Assembly (NCBI GenBank): GCA_026419815.1
Contig: JAOAKR010000035.1
Span: 1-6,622 of the forward strand
Direction: 5' to 3'
Origin: Microcaldota archaeon
GTDB lineage: Archaea; Micrarchaeota; Micrarchaeia; CAILAH01
DNA: 6,622 nt
In this document: one piece after another, positions 6,255-6,622 of the stretch
Position numbering within the stretch: position 1 is the stretch's first letter
Layout of the letters: each line of letters opens with the position of its first letter
Program-made: the position numbers and the translations under genes
Notes under the pieces: model-generated
Told to the model about the DNA's origin: nothing
Database searches by the model: none
The model's input: the letters and a program-made list of their open reading frames with translations, nothing else

Positions 6255-6267
6255 AAAGAAAAAATAA
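6255..6267 (-). terminator. possible T-rich archaeal terminator
   Basis: Just after the stop of the right-edge gene, the minus strand reads TTATTTTTTCTTT, including six T in a row. Oligo-T tracts without a hairpin are the usual intrinsic termination signal in archaea. It would separate the right-edge gene from the exported protein gene, or act partially. No stem-loop was seen. Confidence 0.4.
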
Positions 6268-6271
6268 GGGA

Positions 6272-6622
6272 TTACTCCTTCTTGTCTGTTGTGTTATTTT
6301 TTTTTGCTTTTTTGTCTTTTCTCTTGTTTTGAGAGGGTTTCTTTTCCTCTTGTTCCTTTTCTTTCCCCTCTCCCTTTTCTTTTTTGATTGGTTTTGTTAG
6401 GTGTTTGTGGGGGATAATAACCCGAACATAGTTCCCTTGATTCCCAAGGAGGAGAAAAGTACTCTTTTTTTTATCTTGTTCGGCATATATGACTTTTGAA
6501 GTGGGATCTTCTATGTTTGTAGATGAGCAGTTGTAGATGGGATCTTCAGTTCTAATATCAAGAGCACATCCCATAACCTTTCCATCACTGCATACGATAA
6601 ACGCCGCCGGATTTTCTCCGTG
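6272..6622 (-). CDS. C-terminal part of an unrecognised protein with a Lys/Glu-rich tail (partial)
   Basis: The frame is open from the right edge of the window to a TAA at 6272-6274, giving 116 visible residues; the N-terminus is outside. An ATG at 6572-6574 could in principle be a start and would give 100 residues. I favour an internal methionine because the frame upstream of it reads as ordinary protein (AAFIVCSDGKVMGCALDI) and no well-spaced Shine-Dalgarno precedes it. The visible domain (1-79) has cysteines at 11, 19 and 32 and looks beta-rich (for example FLLLGNQGNYVRVIIP, 56-71). Residues 80-116 are an almost pure Lys/Glu/Asn/Gln tail, likely disordered. The coding strand holds A-runs of 9 (6297-6305) and 8 (6465-6472). 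Base composition is clearly more A/T-rich than in tfb, lonB and elp3. I cannot assign a family. Confidence 0.62.
   Translation of the reverse strand, partial: HGENPAAFIVCSDGKVMGCALDIRTEDPIYNCSSTNIEDPTSKVIYAEQDKKKSTFLLLGNQGNYVRVIIPHKHLTKPIKKEKGEGKEKEQEEKKPSQNKRKDKKAKKNNTTDKKE

Overview
The window is archaeal. It carries a transcription factor B (TFB) with a TFIIB-type zinc ribbon and two cyclin repeats, a membrane-anchored LonB protease, an archaeal Elp3, and the C-terminal tail of a Trm1-type tRNA methyltransferase. TATA boxes sit about 26 bp upstream of start codons, the leaderless arrangement common in archaea. Genes are packed tightly, with gaps of 2, 9, 18 and 27 bp and one pair of stop codons that abut. 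I cannot name the lineage from sequence alone; a euryarchaeon or a small-genome DPANN archaeon would both fit.

Left part (1-1494): a partial plus-strand gene (trm1 tail, stop at 159-161) converges on a minus-strand pair. That pair is tfb (464-1414) followed by a small three-helix membrane protein gene (180-461). The membrane protein gene starts 2 bp after the tfb stop, and its ribosome binding site lies inside the last two tfb codons, so the two are probably cotranscribed and translationally coupled. tfb and lonB diverge from an 80-bp region with a clear TATA box for tfb.

Centre (1495-4995): lonB on the plus strand and elp3 on the minus strand meet tail to tail with no base between their stop codons. 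They serve ATP-dependent proteolysis at the membrane and wobble-uridine modification of tRNA. With TFB and Trm1 this is a conserved housekeeping block in GC-rich codons.

Right part (4996-6622): three minus-strand genes of unrecognised family, visibly more A/T-rich than the core genes except in the repeat stretch. In transcription order they are the C-terminal part of a protein with a lysine/glutamate-rich tail (6272 to the window edge), an exported protein with a long repetitive helix and four cysteines (5758-6198), and a helical, coiled-coil protein without a signal peptide (5023-5748). The last two ORFs are in the same reading frame, separated only by one TGA and three sense codons, and both contain 21-bp heptad duplications. 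This is the least explained part of the window.

No rRNA, tRNA, CRISPR array or insertion sequence was seen, and no gene-free stretch exceeds 300 bases.
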